Under the pieces are notes generated by a model. The model had not been told where the DNA came from. It did no database searches and saw only the letters and a list, made by a program, of their open reading frames with translations. A stretch of DNA of 64,000 nt from Mycolicibacterium tusciae (GTDB lineage: Bacteria > Actinomycetota > Actinomycetes > Mycobacteriales > Mycobacteriaceae): NCBI RefSeq assembly GCF_002086795.1, contig NZ_MVIM01000004.1, positions 248,001 to 312,000 of the forward strand. The letters are read 5' to 3'. Position 1 is the first letter of the stretch. Every line of letters starts with the position of its first letter. This document shows positions 1 through 8,880 of the stretch, in pieces. The position numbers were made by a program, and so were the translations under genes.

Positions 1-431
1 GCGGCGGTGGGGGAGGCCGCGTCCGCAAGCAATCCGCGCAACACACGGACTGCCTCGCTGAGCGCCTGCCGATCCGACGCGTCCAGGCGCTCCAGGTACG
101 GCTCGATGGCGGCCTCGCGGTCCACGCGCACCTGCCTCAACGTCTCGACTCCCTTGGACGTGATCTGGACCAGCACGGCCCGCGCATCGTCGGGGTCGAC
201 GGTTCGTGACACATAACCCGCGTCTTCAAGCCTGCGCACCTGGGTCGTCATCGTCGGCTGCGAGCAGTGATCCAGCACCGCGAGATCCGATATCCGGGTC
301 GGCCCCTGGTCTTCGATCGTCGACAGCAGCCGCGCCTGAGCGAAGGGCAGGGGTAGTCGGGCGCGCTGCGTGGCCAGTCGGTTGATCCGGGCGACCACAT
401 GCAGCAGGTCGGCGCCGAGGGTCTGAGTCAT
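1..431 (-). CDS. MarR-family transcriptional regulator (3' end cut by window edge)
   Basis: Reading from ATG at 431 the minus strand stays open to base 1, giving at least 143 residues. The fold is MarR-like: an N-terminal dimerisation helix, then a winged helix whose recognition segment reads [19 protein letters not shown], followed by the basic wing [13 protein letters not shown]. The gene diverges from an ECF transporter, and a perfect inverted repeat at 436-452 lies just outside its start, so it probably represses itself and the transporter. The arrangement matches Rv2327 beside Rv2326c in M. tuberculosis as I recall it. The C-terminus lies outside the window. The ligand is unknown. Confidence 0.9.
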   Translation of the reverse strand, partial: MTQTLGADLLHVVARINRLATQRARLPLPFAQARLLSTIEDQGPTRISDLAVLDHCSQPTMTTQVRRLEDAGYVSRTVDPDDARAVLVQITSKGVETLRQVRVDREAAIEPYLERLDASDRQALSEAVRVLRGLLADAASPTA

Positions 432-435
432 GACT

Positions 436-452
436 AGACTATTACATAGTCT
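436..452. promoter_or_regulatory. Candidate MarR operator
   Basis: Perfect inverted repeat AGACTA-N5-TAGTCT, 5 bp upstream of the marR start codon and inside the divergent promoter region shared with the ECF transporter gene. Arm length, spacing and placement are typical of a MarR-dimer site. That this regulator binds it is inference. Confidence 0.65.
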
Positions 453-540
453 TGCTATGCAGTTCAAACGGACGGCAGACCGATTGCTGGTCGCAGCAAG
501 GCAACGACCGTTCTTAGAAACCGCCTGGCAGAATCGTGCA

Positions 541-2589
541 ATGGCCGTGATCGGGGATTCGGGCGTGAGTCGCCGCTCCGGCGCGCTGAGCCCGGGTGAA
601 CTGGCTCAGGCGTCGGTGATCGCGGCGCTGTCCGCGGCGACCGCGATCATCGCCGTGGTCGTGCCATTCGCTGCCGGCCTGTCGTTGCTCGGCACCGTCC
701 CGATGGGCCTGCTGGCCTACCGTTATCGACTGCGCGTACTACTCACCGCGACCGTGGCGGGTGCGATAATCGCGTTCCTGATCGCCGGCATGGGCGGATT
801 CATGACCGTCGTCAACTGCGCCTACATCGGAGGACTCGCCGGCGTTGTCAAGCGCCGCGGCCGCGGGACGATAACCGTCTTTCTCTGTTCACTGGTCGCT
901 GGCGCGATCTCCGGCGTGGTGGTGGTGACGGCGCTCACAATTCTGGTACGGCTGCGCCACCTGATCTTCGAATCGGTCACTGCCAACATCGACGGATTGG
1001 CCGCGATCATCGCGCGCATCCCCGAAATGGAGGGTTTGGCCGAGCAGCTCAAGCGCGATTTCGCCACCGCGCTGGACTACTGGCCGCTGCTGTTCTTCGC
1101 ATCGTCGGTGTGGTCGGTCGTCTTCGTCACGCTCATCGGGTGGTGGGCGCTGTCGCGGGTGATGTCGCGACTGGTCGCCATTCCCGACGTGCACAAGCTC
1201 GAATCCTCGACCGATACCGGAACCATCGCTCCCGTGCCGACGCAATTGCATGACGTCCGCTTCCGTTATCCGAACGCCGACCACGACGCGCTCGGTCCGG
1301 TTTCGCTGAACGTCGAGCCCGGTGAGCACCTCGCGATCACCGGCGCGAACGGTTCGGGCAAGACGACGTTGATGCTGCTGCTGGCCGGCCGCGAACCGAC
1401 GTCGGGCACCATCGACCGGCCCGGCGGGGTCGGGCTCGGCCGGCTCGGCGGTACGGCGGTGATCATGCAGCACCCCGAAAGTCAGGTGCTCGGTACCCGG
1501 GTCGCCGACGACGTGGTGTGGGGCCTGCCGCCGGGGACGACTACGGACATCCCCAAGCTGCTCGGCGAGGTCGGGCTGGACGGGCTCGCCGAGCGCGATA
1601 CGGGCGGTCTGTCGGGCGGTGAGCTGCAGCGACTCGCGGTCGCGGGGGCGCTGGCTCGGGAACCGTCGCTGCTGATCGCCGACGAGGTGACCAGCATGGT
1701 CGACCAGGAGGGTCGGGGCGCGCTGATGTCGGTGCTGTCCGGGCTGACGAAGCACCACGACATGTCGCTGGTGCACATCACCCACTACAACGATGAGGCG
1801 GATGCCGCCGATCGCGCCGTCAATCTGACCGGCAACGGTGGCGCCGCGGACAACACCGACATGGTGGAAACCGCGTCCGCGCCGGCGGCCACCGTCACCG
1901 GCCACCACCACGCCGACAAGCCGGTGCTCGAACTCCGTGGGGTCAATCACGAATACGGCAGCGGAACGCCGTGGGCCGCAATGGCGCTGCGCGACATCAC
2001 CTTCACCGTCAACGAGGGCGACGGATTGCTTATCCACGGACTCAACGGATCCGGGAAGTCGACGTTGGCATGGATCATGGCGGGGCTCACCGTCCCGACC
2101 GGCGGCCGTTGCCTGCTCGACGGTGCGCCGGTGTCCGATCAGGTTGGCGCCGTTGCTATCTCGTTCCAAGCGGCCCGCCTGCAGCTGATGCGCGGCCGGG
2201 TGGATCTCGAGATCGCATCCGCGGCCGGGTTCTCGCCGCGTGACCGCAAGCGGGTGAGCGAGGCGCTGGCCACCGTCGGCCTGGACAAGGCGCTGGCGAA
2301 GCGGCGCATCGACCAACTGAGCGGCGGTCAGATGCGCCGCGTGGTGCTGGCCGGGCTGCTGGCGCGCCAGCCCCGTGCACTCATCCTCGACGAGCCGCTC
2401 GCCGGGCTGGATGCGGCGAGTCAGCGTGGGCTGCTGCGGCTCCTGGGTGACCTTCGACGCAATTTCGGGCTGACCATCGTCATCATCTCCCACGACTTCT
2501 CGGGTCTCGAGGACGTGTGCCCACGCACTCTGCATCTGCACAACGGGGTGCTGGCGGCGACACCGACGGTGGCGGGAGACAGATCGTGA
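541..2589 (+). CDS. ECF-type ABC transporter, membrane domain fused to two ATPase domains
   Basis: About 682 residues from ATG at 541 (GTG at 565 is also possible). Residues 20-215 hold roughly five to six hydrophobic segments resembling an ECF substrate-binding (S) component. Two ATPase domains follow: Walker [10 protein letters not shown] near 268 and signature LSGGELQ near 357; second Walker [10 protein letters not shown] near 500 and signature LSGGQMR near 593, with ILDEP Walker B. The downstream gene overlaps it by GTGA and encodes the T component, so the pair can form a complete importer. It resembles Rv2326c in architecture. The substrate is unknown; vitamins or metal ions are typical for the class. 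An upstream in-frame ATG at 430 exists but overlaps marR and the operator. Confidence 0.88.
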   Translation: MAVIGDSGVSRRSGALSPGELAQASVIAALSAATAIIAVVVPFAAGLSLLGTVPMGLLAYRYRLRVLLTATVAGAIIAFLIAGMGGFMTVVNCAYIGGLAGVVKRRGRGTITVFLCSLVAGAISGVVVVTALTILVRLRHLIFESVTANIDGLAAIIARIPEMEGLAEQLKRDFATALDYWPLLFFASSVWSVVFVTLIGWWALSRVMSRLVAIPDVHKLESSTDTGTIAPVPTQLHDVRFRYPNADHDALGPVSLNVEPGEHLAITGANGSGKTTLMLLLAGREPTSGTIDRPGGVGLGRLGGTAVIMQHPESQVLGTRVADDVVWGLPPGTTTDIPKLLGEVGLDGLAERDTGGLSGGELQRLAVAGALAREPSLLIADEVTSMVDQEGRGALMSVLSGLTKHHDMSLVHITHYNDEADAADRAVNLTGNGGAADNTDMVETASAPAATVTGHHHADKPVLELRGVNHEYGSGTPWAAMALRDITFTVNEGDGLLIHGLNGSGKSTLAWIMAGLTVPTGGRCLLDGAPVSDQVGAVAISFQAARLQLMRGRVDLEIASAAGFSPRDRKRVSEALATVGLDKALAKRRIDQLSGGQMRRVVLAGLLARQPRALILDEPLAGLDAASQRGLLRLLGDLRRNFGLTIVIISHDFSGLEDVCPRTLHLHNGVLAATPTVAGDRS

Positions 2590-3434
2590 CCGCACCGACC
2601 GAGAACAAGCGGCAACGCAGGCCGGTGGTGCTGCTGCGCCCCGTACCGGGTAACAGCGCCATCCATCGGCTGTGGGCCGGAACGAAACTGCTCATGGTGG
2701 CGGCCATCGGAATCCTGATGACCTTCTATCCGGGGTGGGTTCCTATCGCCGCGGTCGCCGTGCTGGTGCTCCTCGCCGCGCGGATCGCGCGGATACCCCG
2801 CGGCGTGCTTCCGTCCATCCCGGGCTGGCTCTGGATTCTGTTGTTCTTCGGCGGTCTCACTGCGACTTTCGCCGGTGGCAGCCCCGTGATCGATGTCGGT
2901 TCGGTCGAGGTCGGGCTGGGCGGGCTGTTCAACTTCCTGCGGATCACGGCGCTGTCGATCGTTCTGCTCGGACTGGGCGCCATGGTGTCGTGGACGACCA
3001 ATGTCGCCGAAATCGCCCCCGCCGTAGCCAAATTGGGCCGGCCGCTCAAGGCGCTGCGTATACCGGTCGATGAGTGGGCGGTGGCGTTGGCGTTGGCGCT
3101 GCGCGCATTTCCGATGCTGATCGACGAGTTCCGCGTCCTCTATGCGGCGCGCAGGCTGCGACCCAAAGAGCGGGCGGCCACCAGGCGAGGGCGCTTCCGT
3201 GCCGCGATGCTCGAGCTCGTCGACCTGCTCGCGGCGGCAGTCACCGTCGCACTGCGACGGGCTGACGAGATGGGCGACGCGATCACCGCCCGCGGCGGCG
3301 TCGGGCAGATCTCGGCGTCGCCGTCGGGTCCGAAGGCGATCGACTGGTGGGCGTTCCTGATCGTCGGTCTGGTGTGCGCGACGGCGCTCACGCTGGAGTT
3401 GACGATTCTGGGCACCAGCGCCGTCACGAGGTGA
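2586..3434 (+). CDS. ECF transporter transmembrane component (EcfT/CbiQ family)
   Basis: 282 residues from a GTG that overlaps the stop of the ATPase gene by 4 bp, indicating translational coupling. Hydrophobic segments occur near residues 30-70, 80-100, 115-140 and at the C-terminus. The coupling-helix region around [20 protein letters not shown] and the basic [11 protein letters not shown] stretch fit the CbiQ/EcfT scaffold that contacts the two ATPase domains. The length equals that remembered for Rv2325c. It supplies the energy-coupling membrane scaffold of the importer; specificity lies in the S-like domain of the upstream fusion. Confidence 0.85.
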   Translation: MTAPTENKRQRRPVVLLRPVPGNSAIHRLWAGTKLLMVAAIGILMTFYPGWVPIAAVAVLVLLAARIARIPRGVLPSIPGWLWILLFFGGLTATFAGGSPVIDVGSVEVGLGGLFNFLRITALSIVLLGLGAMVSWTTNVAEIAPAVAKLGRPLKALRIPVDEWAVALALALRAFPMLIDEFRVLYAARRLRPKERAATRRGRFRAAMLELVDLLAAAVTVALRRADEMGDAITARGGVGQISASPSGPKAIDWWAFLIVGLVCATALTLELTILGTSAVTR

Positions 3435-3459
3435 GACCGGCCGCTATTACGGTGGTGGC

Positions 3460-4977
3460 GTGACAGCGCAACGCCAAGTCGACTCCGACTTCCTCGAGCT
3501 GCCGCGCCATGAGCTGGCCGATGCGGCGTTATCAGCGGCGAAGGCCGCCGGAGCCAGCTACGCCGACCTGCGCATACACGCGATCACGACGGACCACATC
3601 CAGCTGCGCGACGGTGAGCTGGAGGCGGCCGTGGTCAACCGCGAGATCGGGCTGGCAGTGCGGGTGATCGTCGACGGCACGTGGGGCTTCGCCTCGCACG
3701 CCGAGCTGCATCCCGGTACGGCCGCCGAGACCGCGCGCAGGGCCGTCCACGTCGCGGCGACGCTGAAGCCGTTGAACGCCGAGCGCGTCGAACTGGCGCC
3801 CGAGCCGGTGTACTCGGATGTCAGCTGGGTGTCCGACTACCGCATCGACCCGTTCGCCGTCTCCACGGCGGACAAGATCGCGGTGCTCGGCGAGTACTCC
3901 GGCCGGCTGATGGCCGCCGACGGTGTGGATCACGTGTCGGCAGGGCTTCATGCCATGAAGGAGCAGACCTTCTACGCCGATACGTTCGGCTCGTCGATCA
4001 CCCAGCAGCGGGTGCGGCTGATGCCGACGCTGGACGCCGTCACGGTGGACGCGGCGGCAGGGTCGTTCGAGACGATGCGCACACTGGTGCCGCCGATGGC
4101 GCGGGGCTGGGAGGTGGTCGCGGGCGATGACGTGTGGAACTGGACCGACGAGCTGGCGCAGCTACCGTCCCTGCTGGCCGAAAAGGCAAAAGCGCCCAGC
4201 GTTTCGGCGGGGCCGACGGATCTGGTGATCGACCCGACCAATCTGTGGCTGACGATCCACGAGTCCATCGGGCACGCCACCGAATACGACCGCGCGATCG
4301 GCTACGAGTCCGCGTACGCCGGCACGTCCTTCGCCACCCCAGACAAGCTGGGCACCATGCGCTACGGATCGCCGGTGATGAATGTCACCGCCGATCGCAC
4401 CGTCGAATACGGTTTGGCCAGTGTCGGTTACGACGACGACGGGGTGGCCGCGCAGAGCTGGGATCTGGTGCGCGACGGCATCTTCGTCGGCTATCAACTG
4501 GATCGGGTGTTCGCGCCCCGGCTCGGCGTCGCGCGCTCGAACGGTTGCTCGTATGCCGACTCGCCGCATCACGTGCCCATTCAGCGGATGGCCAATGTGT
4601 CGCTGCAGCCCGGTACCGACGAGCTGAGCACCGACGATCTCATCGCCCGCGTGCAGGACGGCATCTACATCGTCGGTGACAAGTCGTGGTCGATCGACAT
4701 GCAGCGCTACAACTTTCAGTTCACCGGGCAGCGATTCTTCCGGATTCGCGACGGCCGCCTCGACGGTCAGCTGCGCGACGTCGCGTACCAGGCGACGACG
4801 ACGGACTTCTGGGGATCGATGGAAGCCGTCGGCGGGCCGTCGACGTGGCGCCTCGGCGGCGCATTCAACTGCGGCAAGGCACAGCCCGGCCAGGTGGCGG
4901 CGGTCAGTCACGGATGCCCGTCGGCGCTGTTTCGCGGGGTGAACGTCCTCAATACGCGCGACGAGTCGGGACGGTAG
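3460..4977 (+). CDS. tldD: TldD-like metalloprotease subunit
   Basis: 505 residues from GTG at 3460. The zinc motif HESIGH lies at residues 267-272 (HExxxH, the TldD/PmbA signature), followed by an acidic and glycine-rich core. TldD is the catalytic half of the TldD/TldE heterodimer, which in other bacteria trims unfolded peptides and matures some ribosomal peptides such as microcins. The partner gene starts 3 bp downstream, so the two are almost certainly co-translated. It starts 25 bp after ecfT and may share its transcript. No peptide precursor gene was seen nearby. It corresponds to Rv2315c by size and order. Confidence 0.88.
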   Translation: MTAQRQVDSDFLELPRHELADAALSAAKAAGASYADLRIHAITTDHIQLRDGELEAAVVNREIGLAVRVIVDGTWGFASHAELHPGTAAETARRAVHVAATLKPLNAERVELAPEPVYSDVSWVSDYRIDPFAVSTADKIAVLGEYSGRLMAADGVDHVSAGLHAMKEQTFYADTFGSSITQQRVRLMPTLDAVTVDAAAGSFETMRTLVPPMARGWEVVAGDDVWNWTDELAQLPSLLAEKAKAPSVSAGPTDLVIDPTNLWLTIHESIGHATEYDRAIGYESAYAGTSFATPDKLGTMRYGSPVMNVTADRTVEYGLASVGYDDDGVAAQSWDLVRDGIFVGYQLDRVFAPRLGVARSNGCSYADSPHHVPIQRMANVSLQPGTDELSTDDLIARVQDGIYIVGDKSWSIDMQRYNFQFTGQRFFRIRDGRLDGQLRDVAYQATTTDFWGSMEAVGGPSTWRLGGAFNCGKAQPGQVAAVSHGCPSALFRGVNVLNTRDESGR

Positions 4978-4980
4978 TCG

Positions 4981-6357
4981 GTGATCGGAGCACAGCAGGT
5001 GGTCGAGCGTGCGCTGGCCGAGGCCGGCCGACTGGGTAAGGCCGACGAGACGATCGTCTTGGTGACCGACCGCTCAGACGCCTCATTGCGGTGGGCGGGT
5101 AATTCGATGACCACCAACGGTGAATCGGTGAACCGCAGCACCGCGGTGATATCGATTGTGCGCCGAGGGAAGACGGCGCGGGTCGGGTCGGTGCGGTCCA
5201 GTGACGTGGACCCGTCGTCGATTGCCGGTCTGGTGGCAGCATCGCAGGAGGCGGCGCTCTCGGCGCTCGAGGCGCCAGATAGCGCGCCACCGTTGCCCGC
5301 AGGCGATGCATCCGATGATTGGGACGATCCGGTGGCGGGCACGAGCGTGGAGGCCTTCCTCGGCGTGGCGGGCAGCCTCGCGGCGCGGGGATTCAGTGGG
5401 GCGGATCAGCTGTACGGGTTCGCCCGGCACGAGGTCGAGACGATGTTCCTGGCCACCTCGACCGGGCTGCGGCGACGTCATACCCAGCCGACTGGCTCGG
5501 TGGAGATCAACGGCAAGCGTGACGACGCCAGCGCGTGGGTGGGCTTCAGCACCCCCGACTTCGATGATGTGCCAACGGATTCGATGCTCGAACGGCTGTC
5601 CACGCGGCTGAGCTGGGCGCACCGCAGCGTCGAACTGCCGGCCGGGCGGTACGAGACGATAATGCCGCCGTCGACGGTGGCGGACCTGATGATCTACCTG
5701 TGGTGGACGATGGACGGCCGCGGCGCCGAGGAGGGCCGGACGGCACTGTCGGCTCCCGGTGGTGGGACGCGGGTGGGGGAGAGGCTCACCGATCTTCCGC
5801 TGACGCTGTACTCCGATCCGTTCGCCGACGGGCTGGCGTGCACGCCGTTCGTCACCGCGTCGGCGTCGTCGGAGCGCGCGTCGGTGTTCGACAACGGGAT
5901 GGACATCGGGCGCGTGGACTGGATCCGCGACGGCACGATCAGCACGCTGGCGTATCCGCGAGCGTCGGCCGCGGAGTTCGGCGCGCCGGTCGCGGTGCCG
6001 GCGGACAACCTGCTGATGACCGGCGGCACCGCCAGCCTGGCGGACATGATCGCGAGCACCGAGCGTGGCCTGCTGCTGACGACGCTGTGGTACATCCGCG
6101 AGGTCGACCCGGCTGTGCTGCTGCTGACGGGCCTGACCCGCGACGGTGTGTACCTCGTGGAAGACGGTGAGGTGACGGCCGCCGTCAACAATTTCCGGTT
6201 CAACGAGAGCCCGCTGGACCTGCTGCGGCGGGCCACCGAGGCCGGCGCCACGGACCGTACGCTGCCCAGGGAATGGGGCGATTGGGTGACGCGGGTGACG
6301 ATGCCGTCGCTGCGGATCCCCGACTTCCACATGTCCTCGGTGAGCCAGGCGCAATAA
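4981..6357 (+). CDS. TldE/PmbA-like protease subunit
   Basis: 458 residues from GTG at 4981, only 3 bp after the tldD-like stop. It carries the PmbA/TldD fold (N-terminal four-helix and beta domain with ITVRR-like strands, C-terminal barrel with YSDPFADGL and VEDGEVTAAVNNFRFNESP) but lacks an HExxxH motif, as expected for the non-catalytic partner. Together the two subunits would form the proteolytic heterodimer. The equivalent pair in M. tuberculosis is Rv2315c-Rv2314c as recalled. Substrates are unknown. Confidence 0.86.
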   Translation: MIGAQQVVERALAEAGRLGKADETIVLVTDRSDASLRWAGNSMTTNGESVNRSTAVISIVRRGKTARVGSVRSSDVDPSSIAGLVAASQEAALSALEAPDSAPPLPAGDASDDWDDPVAGTSVEAFLGVAGSLAARGFSGADQLYGFARHEVETMFLATSTGLRRRHTQPTGSVEINGKRDDASAWVGFSTPDFDDVPTDSMLERLSTRLSWAHRSVELPAGRYETIMPPSTVADLMIYLWWTMDGRGAEEGRTALSAPGGGTRVGERLTDLPLTLYSDPFADGLACTPFVTASASSERASVFDNGMDIGRVDWIRDGTISTLAYPRASAAEFGAPVAVPADNLLMTGGTASLADMIASTERGLLLTTLWYIREVDPAVLLLTGLTRDGVYLVEDGEVTAAVNNFRFNESPLDLLRRATEAGATDRTLPREWGDWVTRVTMPSLRIPDFHMSSVSQAQ

Positions 6358-6364
6358 TTCTTGG

Positions 6365-7210
6365 GTGAGTGACGGGAATCTGGCCGAGCGGATCGGCGGT
6401 CTGGTGGCGATGTCGTCGGGGGAAGGGCGTCTCGACACCCTGATGCGGCTGACGTGCGGCAGGGCGTTGGGTTTGCATCCGCTGCCGATGGAGGTCGATC
6501 TGGTCGACGGGGCGGCCGAGCACGAGCCGATTGTGTGCGCGTTCACCGAGCAGTTCGCCGTCGACGTGACGGGCATCGGTGACAACCAGCGCAAGCAGCT
6601 GGCGGCGGCCCTGGGCGACAACGTGTTTCGAACCGTGGTGATGATCTTCGTCGCCGATTTCGTCCCGAGGGTGTGGGCGGCGTTCGAGGCGCTGGGGCTG
6701 CGCAGACACGGCAACGGCGGCACCGTCGAGTGGGACCACGAGTCCGATCCGACCGACGCGCTGCTCAACGGGTTCCTGCCCGCGGTGGCACGGCTGCGGG
6801 GGCTGGATCCGGTGACGACGGAGGTCGTGCGGCTGCGGGGTGCGACGCAGCACAACTGCCGACTGTGCAAGTCGCGCCGGGAGACCAACGCGCTGGGCGC
6901 CGGCGGATCCGAGGATCTCTACAGCGACATCGAGCAGTATGAATCGTCGGAGAAGTTGACCGATGCGCACAAGGCGGCGTTGCAGTTCGTCGACGCCATG
7001 ATCTGGTCACCGTCGCAGATCAGCCCTGACCTCGCCGCGGAGGTTCGCCGGCACTTCTCGGAGGATCAGGCGTTCGAATTGACACTGGACATCATGCGCA
7101 ACGCCGCCAACAAGATCATGGTGTCGCTGGGGGTAGATGCCCCGCTCGTGACGGACGGCACCGAACTGTTCTCCGTCGATGCCGACGGGCAGACGGTCTC
7201 TGCGGTTTAG
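6365..7210 (+). CDS. Carboxymuconolactone decarboxylase/AhpD-like protein
   Basis: 281 residues from GTG at 6365, 7 bp downstream of the tldE-like gene and probably in the same operon. The C-terminal half contains the AhpD-type redox motif CRLC at residues 165-168 followed by KSRRETNALG, then a helical segment with SPDLAAEVRRHFSEDQAFELTLD-like spacing. In characterised family members the two cysteines reduce peroxides or serve as thiol-disulfide partners. Coupling to a protease pair is unusual and suggests a shared stress or maturation role, which is inference. It matches Rv2313c by order and size. Confidence 0.72.
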   Translation: MSDGNLAERIGGLVAMSSGEGRLDTLMRLTCGRALGLHPLPMEVDLVDGAAEHEPIVCAFTEQFAVDVTGIGDNQRKQLAAALGDNVFRTVVMIFVADFVPRVWAAFEALGLRRHGNGGTVEWDHESDPTDALLNGFLPAVARLRGLDPVTTEVVRLRGATQHNCRLCKSRRETNALGAGGSEDLYSDIEQYESSEKLTDAHKAALQFVDAMIWSPSQISPDLAAEVRRHFSEDQAFELTLDIMRNAANKIMVSLGVDAPLVTDGTELFSVDADGQTVSAV

Positions 7211-7240
7211 CGCATGCGAATATAGGTGCCGCGTTAGCTG

Positions 7241-7317
7241 GGGGCGGTAGCTCAGTTGGTTAGAGCCGTGGACTCATAATCCATTGGTCGCGGGTTCGAG
7301 CCCCGCCCGCCCCACCA
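7241..7317 (+). tRNA. tRNA-Met (anticodon CAT)
   Basis: A full cloverleaf is visible: acceptor GGGGCGG pairs with CCGCCCC at 7307-7313, the D arm is GCTC/GAGC, and the anticodon loop CTCATAA has CAT at 7275-7277. The T arm is GCGGG-TTCGAGC-CCCGC at 7290-7306. The discriminator is A7314 and CCA is encoded at 7315-7317. An elongator methionine tRNA is the likely identity; a k2C-modified Ile tRNA is the alternative for a CAT anticodon. A degenerate copy of its 3' half lies at 7527-7565. Confidence 0.93.
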
Positions 7318-7332
7318 TGTGCGTGTATGACG

Positions 7333-7418
7333 TCGGCTGATGTTTGACGTTTCTATGTCGGTTGATGGCTGACAGTGTTTCGGCTGATGCTTTACACCTA
7401 CTTCGGTTGATCCTTGAC
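7333..7418. repeat. Four imperfect tandem repeats behind tRNA-Met
   Basis: Units start at 7333, 7358, 7380 and 7403 with consensus TCGGYTGATGNTTGAC, spaced 25, 22 and 23 bp. On the other strand they read like the GTCAA-N-CATCAGCCGA multiple terminal repeats of IS21-family elements, so this may be one end of a lost insertion sequence; integrase arm sites are an alternative. No transposase ORF remains nearby. Confidence 0.6.
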
Positions 7419-7526
7419 ACTCCCAAGATCGACGGGAGCCGAGCGCACCAAGCCACTGAATTATCCTGCAGCGCAATTGAAACCGGAATCAGCGATCTTC
7501 GCAGAACTTGTGTACTGCGAACGACG

Positions 7527-7565
7527 AATCCATTGCTCGTACGTCGAGTCGAGCCGCCCCACCAT
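7527..7565 (+). repeat. Decayed duplicate of tRNA-Met 3' half (att-like scar)
   Basis: The sequence AATCCATTG at 7527-7535 repeats 7278-7286 of the tRNA, and CCGCCCCACCAT at 7554-7565 repeats 7307-7318. The parts between are similar but degenerate (18 nt against 20 nt). Such a displaced tRNA 3' end is what remains when an element integrates at a tRNA gene and later decays. About 250 bp (7318-7565) separates the copies. Apart from the tandem repeats, no gene is seen in 7318-7578. Confidence 0.6.
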
Positions 7566-7578
7566 AACCATGTAATGA

Positions 7579-8607
7579 TCAATTCAACCCGGGAAAGCGT
7601 TTGTTGGCTTCTGCGTCAAGCCGTAGTTGCGATGCACGGGTACGCGCCTCGGCGGCTCGGGCACGGGCCTCGGCGGCTTCTGACGCCGCCCACACTTCGG
7701 CGGCACGGGCTTCGGCTTCGGCAGCCTCGGCTTGCCTTCTCGCCTCGGCGGCCCGGGCCTCGGTCTCGGCGGCTTCTGTTTGCGCCTGCAAATAGGATTC
7801 CACTTCGGCGGCGCGCGCTTTGGCTTCGGCGGCCTCGGCTTGTGCCCAGGCCTCGACGGCGCGGGCTTTAGCTTCAGCGGCGGCTGCTTGCTTTCTCGCC
7901 TCCGCAGCGCGGGCCTTGGCTTCGGCGGCTTCGGCTTGTGCCCAGACCTCGGCCGCGCGGGCGTTGGCTTCAGCGGCGGCTGCTTGCTTTCTCGCCTCCG
8001 CAGCGCGGGCCTCGGTTTCGGCGGCTTCTTTCCGCGCCTGCGAGTGAGCAACGGCCTCGGTGGCGCGGGCTTGGGCTTCGGCGGCTTCTGCTTGGGCATG
8101 AGCTTCGGCAACCAATGCTTCGGTCTCGGCAGCCAGGGCCTGGGCTTCGGTGGCCGTAGCCCGCGCGCGTGCCTCAGCCGCCAGCGCTTCGGCTTCGGCG
8201 GCCACCGCTTCGGCTTCGGCGGCGAGGGCTCGGGCTTGGGTGGCTTCGGCCCGTGTGCGCGTTTCCGTGGCTATGGCTTTGGCTTCGGCGGCTTCTGCCC
8301 GCGCACGCGCTGCCAACTCTCGATGCGCCAGATTCGGCTTGGTCTGCCATCGACGGTTGCCACGCGGCTTCGGACGGCGACCATCGACCCGCGTACGGCG
8401 CTTACGAGTTCGTCGCTTGTCCGCAACAAACTCAACGGCAACCAGAAGAACGGCCGCCAGAACCAGCAGCGGCATGAACATTGCTGGGTTCTTGACCATC
8501 CCGAAGAAGCCGACGATCGCCAGCGGGAACGCGATGATCGTCGCGAATGCTGGGTACCGCTCGGTGAGATCCGGCCTACCAGTGGCCGAACTGGCGGAAG
8601 ACCCCAC
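7579..8607 (-). CDS. Membrane-anchored alanine-rich coiled-coil protein
   Basis: 342 residues from GTG at 8607, chosen because AAGGGA lies 7 nt upstream; an in-frame TTG at 8658 would add 17 residues. Two hydrophobic segments near residues 20-60 are followed by a very basic stretch (DKRRTRKRRTR). About 230 residues of Ala/Glu/Arg-rich helix then follow, built of 16-residue units such as VWAQAEAAEAKARAAE. Two adjacent 96-bp DNA copies (starting 7871 and 7967) show recent unit duplication. The C-terminus should project as a long rod, most likely cytoplasmic given the positive flank. The architecture resembles TolA-like or scaffold proteins, but no enzymatic domain is visible and function is unknown. 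Confidence 0.7.
   Translation of the reverse strand: MGSSASSATGRPDLTERYPAFATIIAFPLAIVGFFGMVKNPAMFMPLLVLAAVLLVAVEFVADKRRTRKRRTRVDGRRPKPRGNRRWQTKPNLAHRELAARARAEAAEAKAIATETRTRAEATQARALAAEAEAVAAEAEALAAEARARATATEAQALAAETEALVAEAHAQAEAAEAQARATEAVAHSQARKEAAETEARAAEARKQAAAAEANARAAEVWAQAEAAEAKARAAEARKQAAAAEAKARAVEAWAQAEAAEAKARAAEVESYLQAQTEAAETEARAAEARRQAEAAEAEARAAEVWAASEAAEARARAAEARTRASQLRLDAEANKRFPGLN
7871..8062. repeat. 96-bp tandem repeat inside the coiled-coil gene
   Basis: The block starting GCTTCAGCGGCGGCTGCTTG at 7871 recurs at 7967 with almost identical sequence over its first ~45 bp and similar sequence after. Each 96 bp encodes 32 residues (two 16-residue units). The period is a multiple of 3, so copy-number change keeps the frame. 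Confidence 0.75.
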
Positions 8608-8880
8608 GATTGCATCCCTTCGCGGCGATGTTGGCCTCCCTATTGTGACGGAGGCCAAGGCGGCAGGATGGCAATACCCGCGTTTGTCTGCAGCAATGTC
8701 GGCGTCTGCGGGCGGCGCTTCGCCCCGCCCTCTCCCCGACGTAGCAGCGGCACAGAACTCGAAACCCTCGCGAGGCTATCTGGTCCGATTGCACCTTGCC
8801 GCATCCTGCCCAGCGGAGGACGATGAATCCCGACGGCAGCGCCGTCGAGACGCTGCCCCGTCATCACGAGGAGGCAGATT

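Noticed and set aside
889..2595. A 568-codon open frame opposite the ECF ATPase gene
   Set aside because: It is a shadow frame: Arg/Gln/His-rich with no motifs, opposite a gene with two intact ATPase domains. Similar long antisense frames (5083-6888, 31863-33626, 59108-61132) were rejected for the same reason.
7344..8826. Plus-strand frames across the coiled-coil repeat rich in Gly/Phe/Leu
   Set aside because: They are translations of the repetitive antisense strand and change character exactly with the repeats. The minus strand has a start with a ribosome-binding site, membrane helices and a natural composition.
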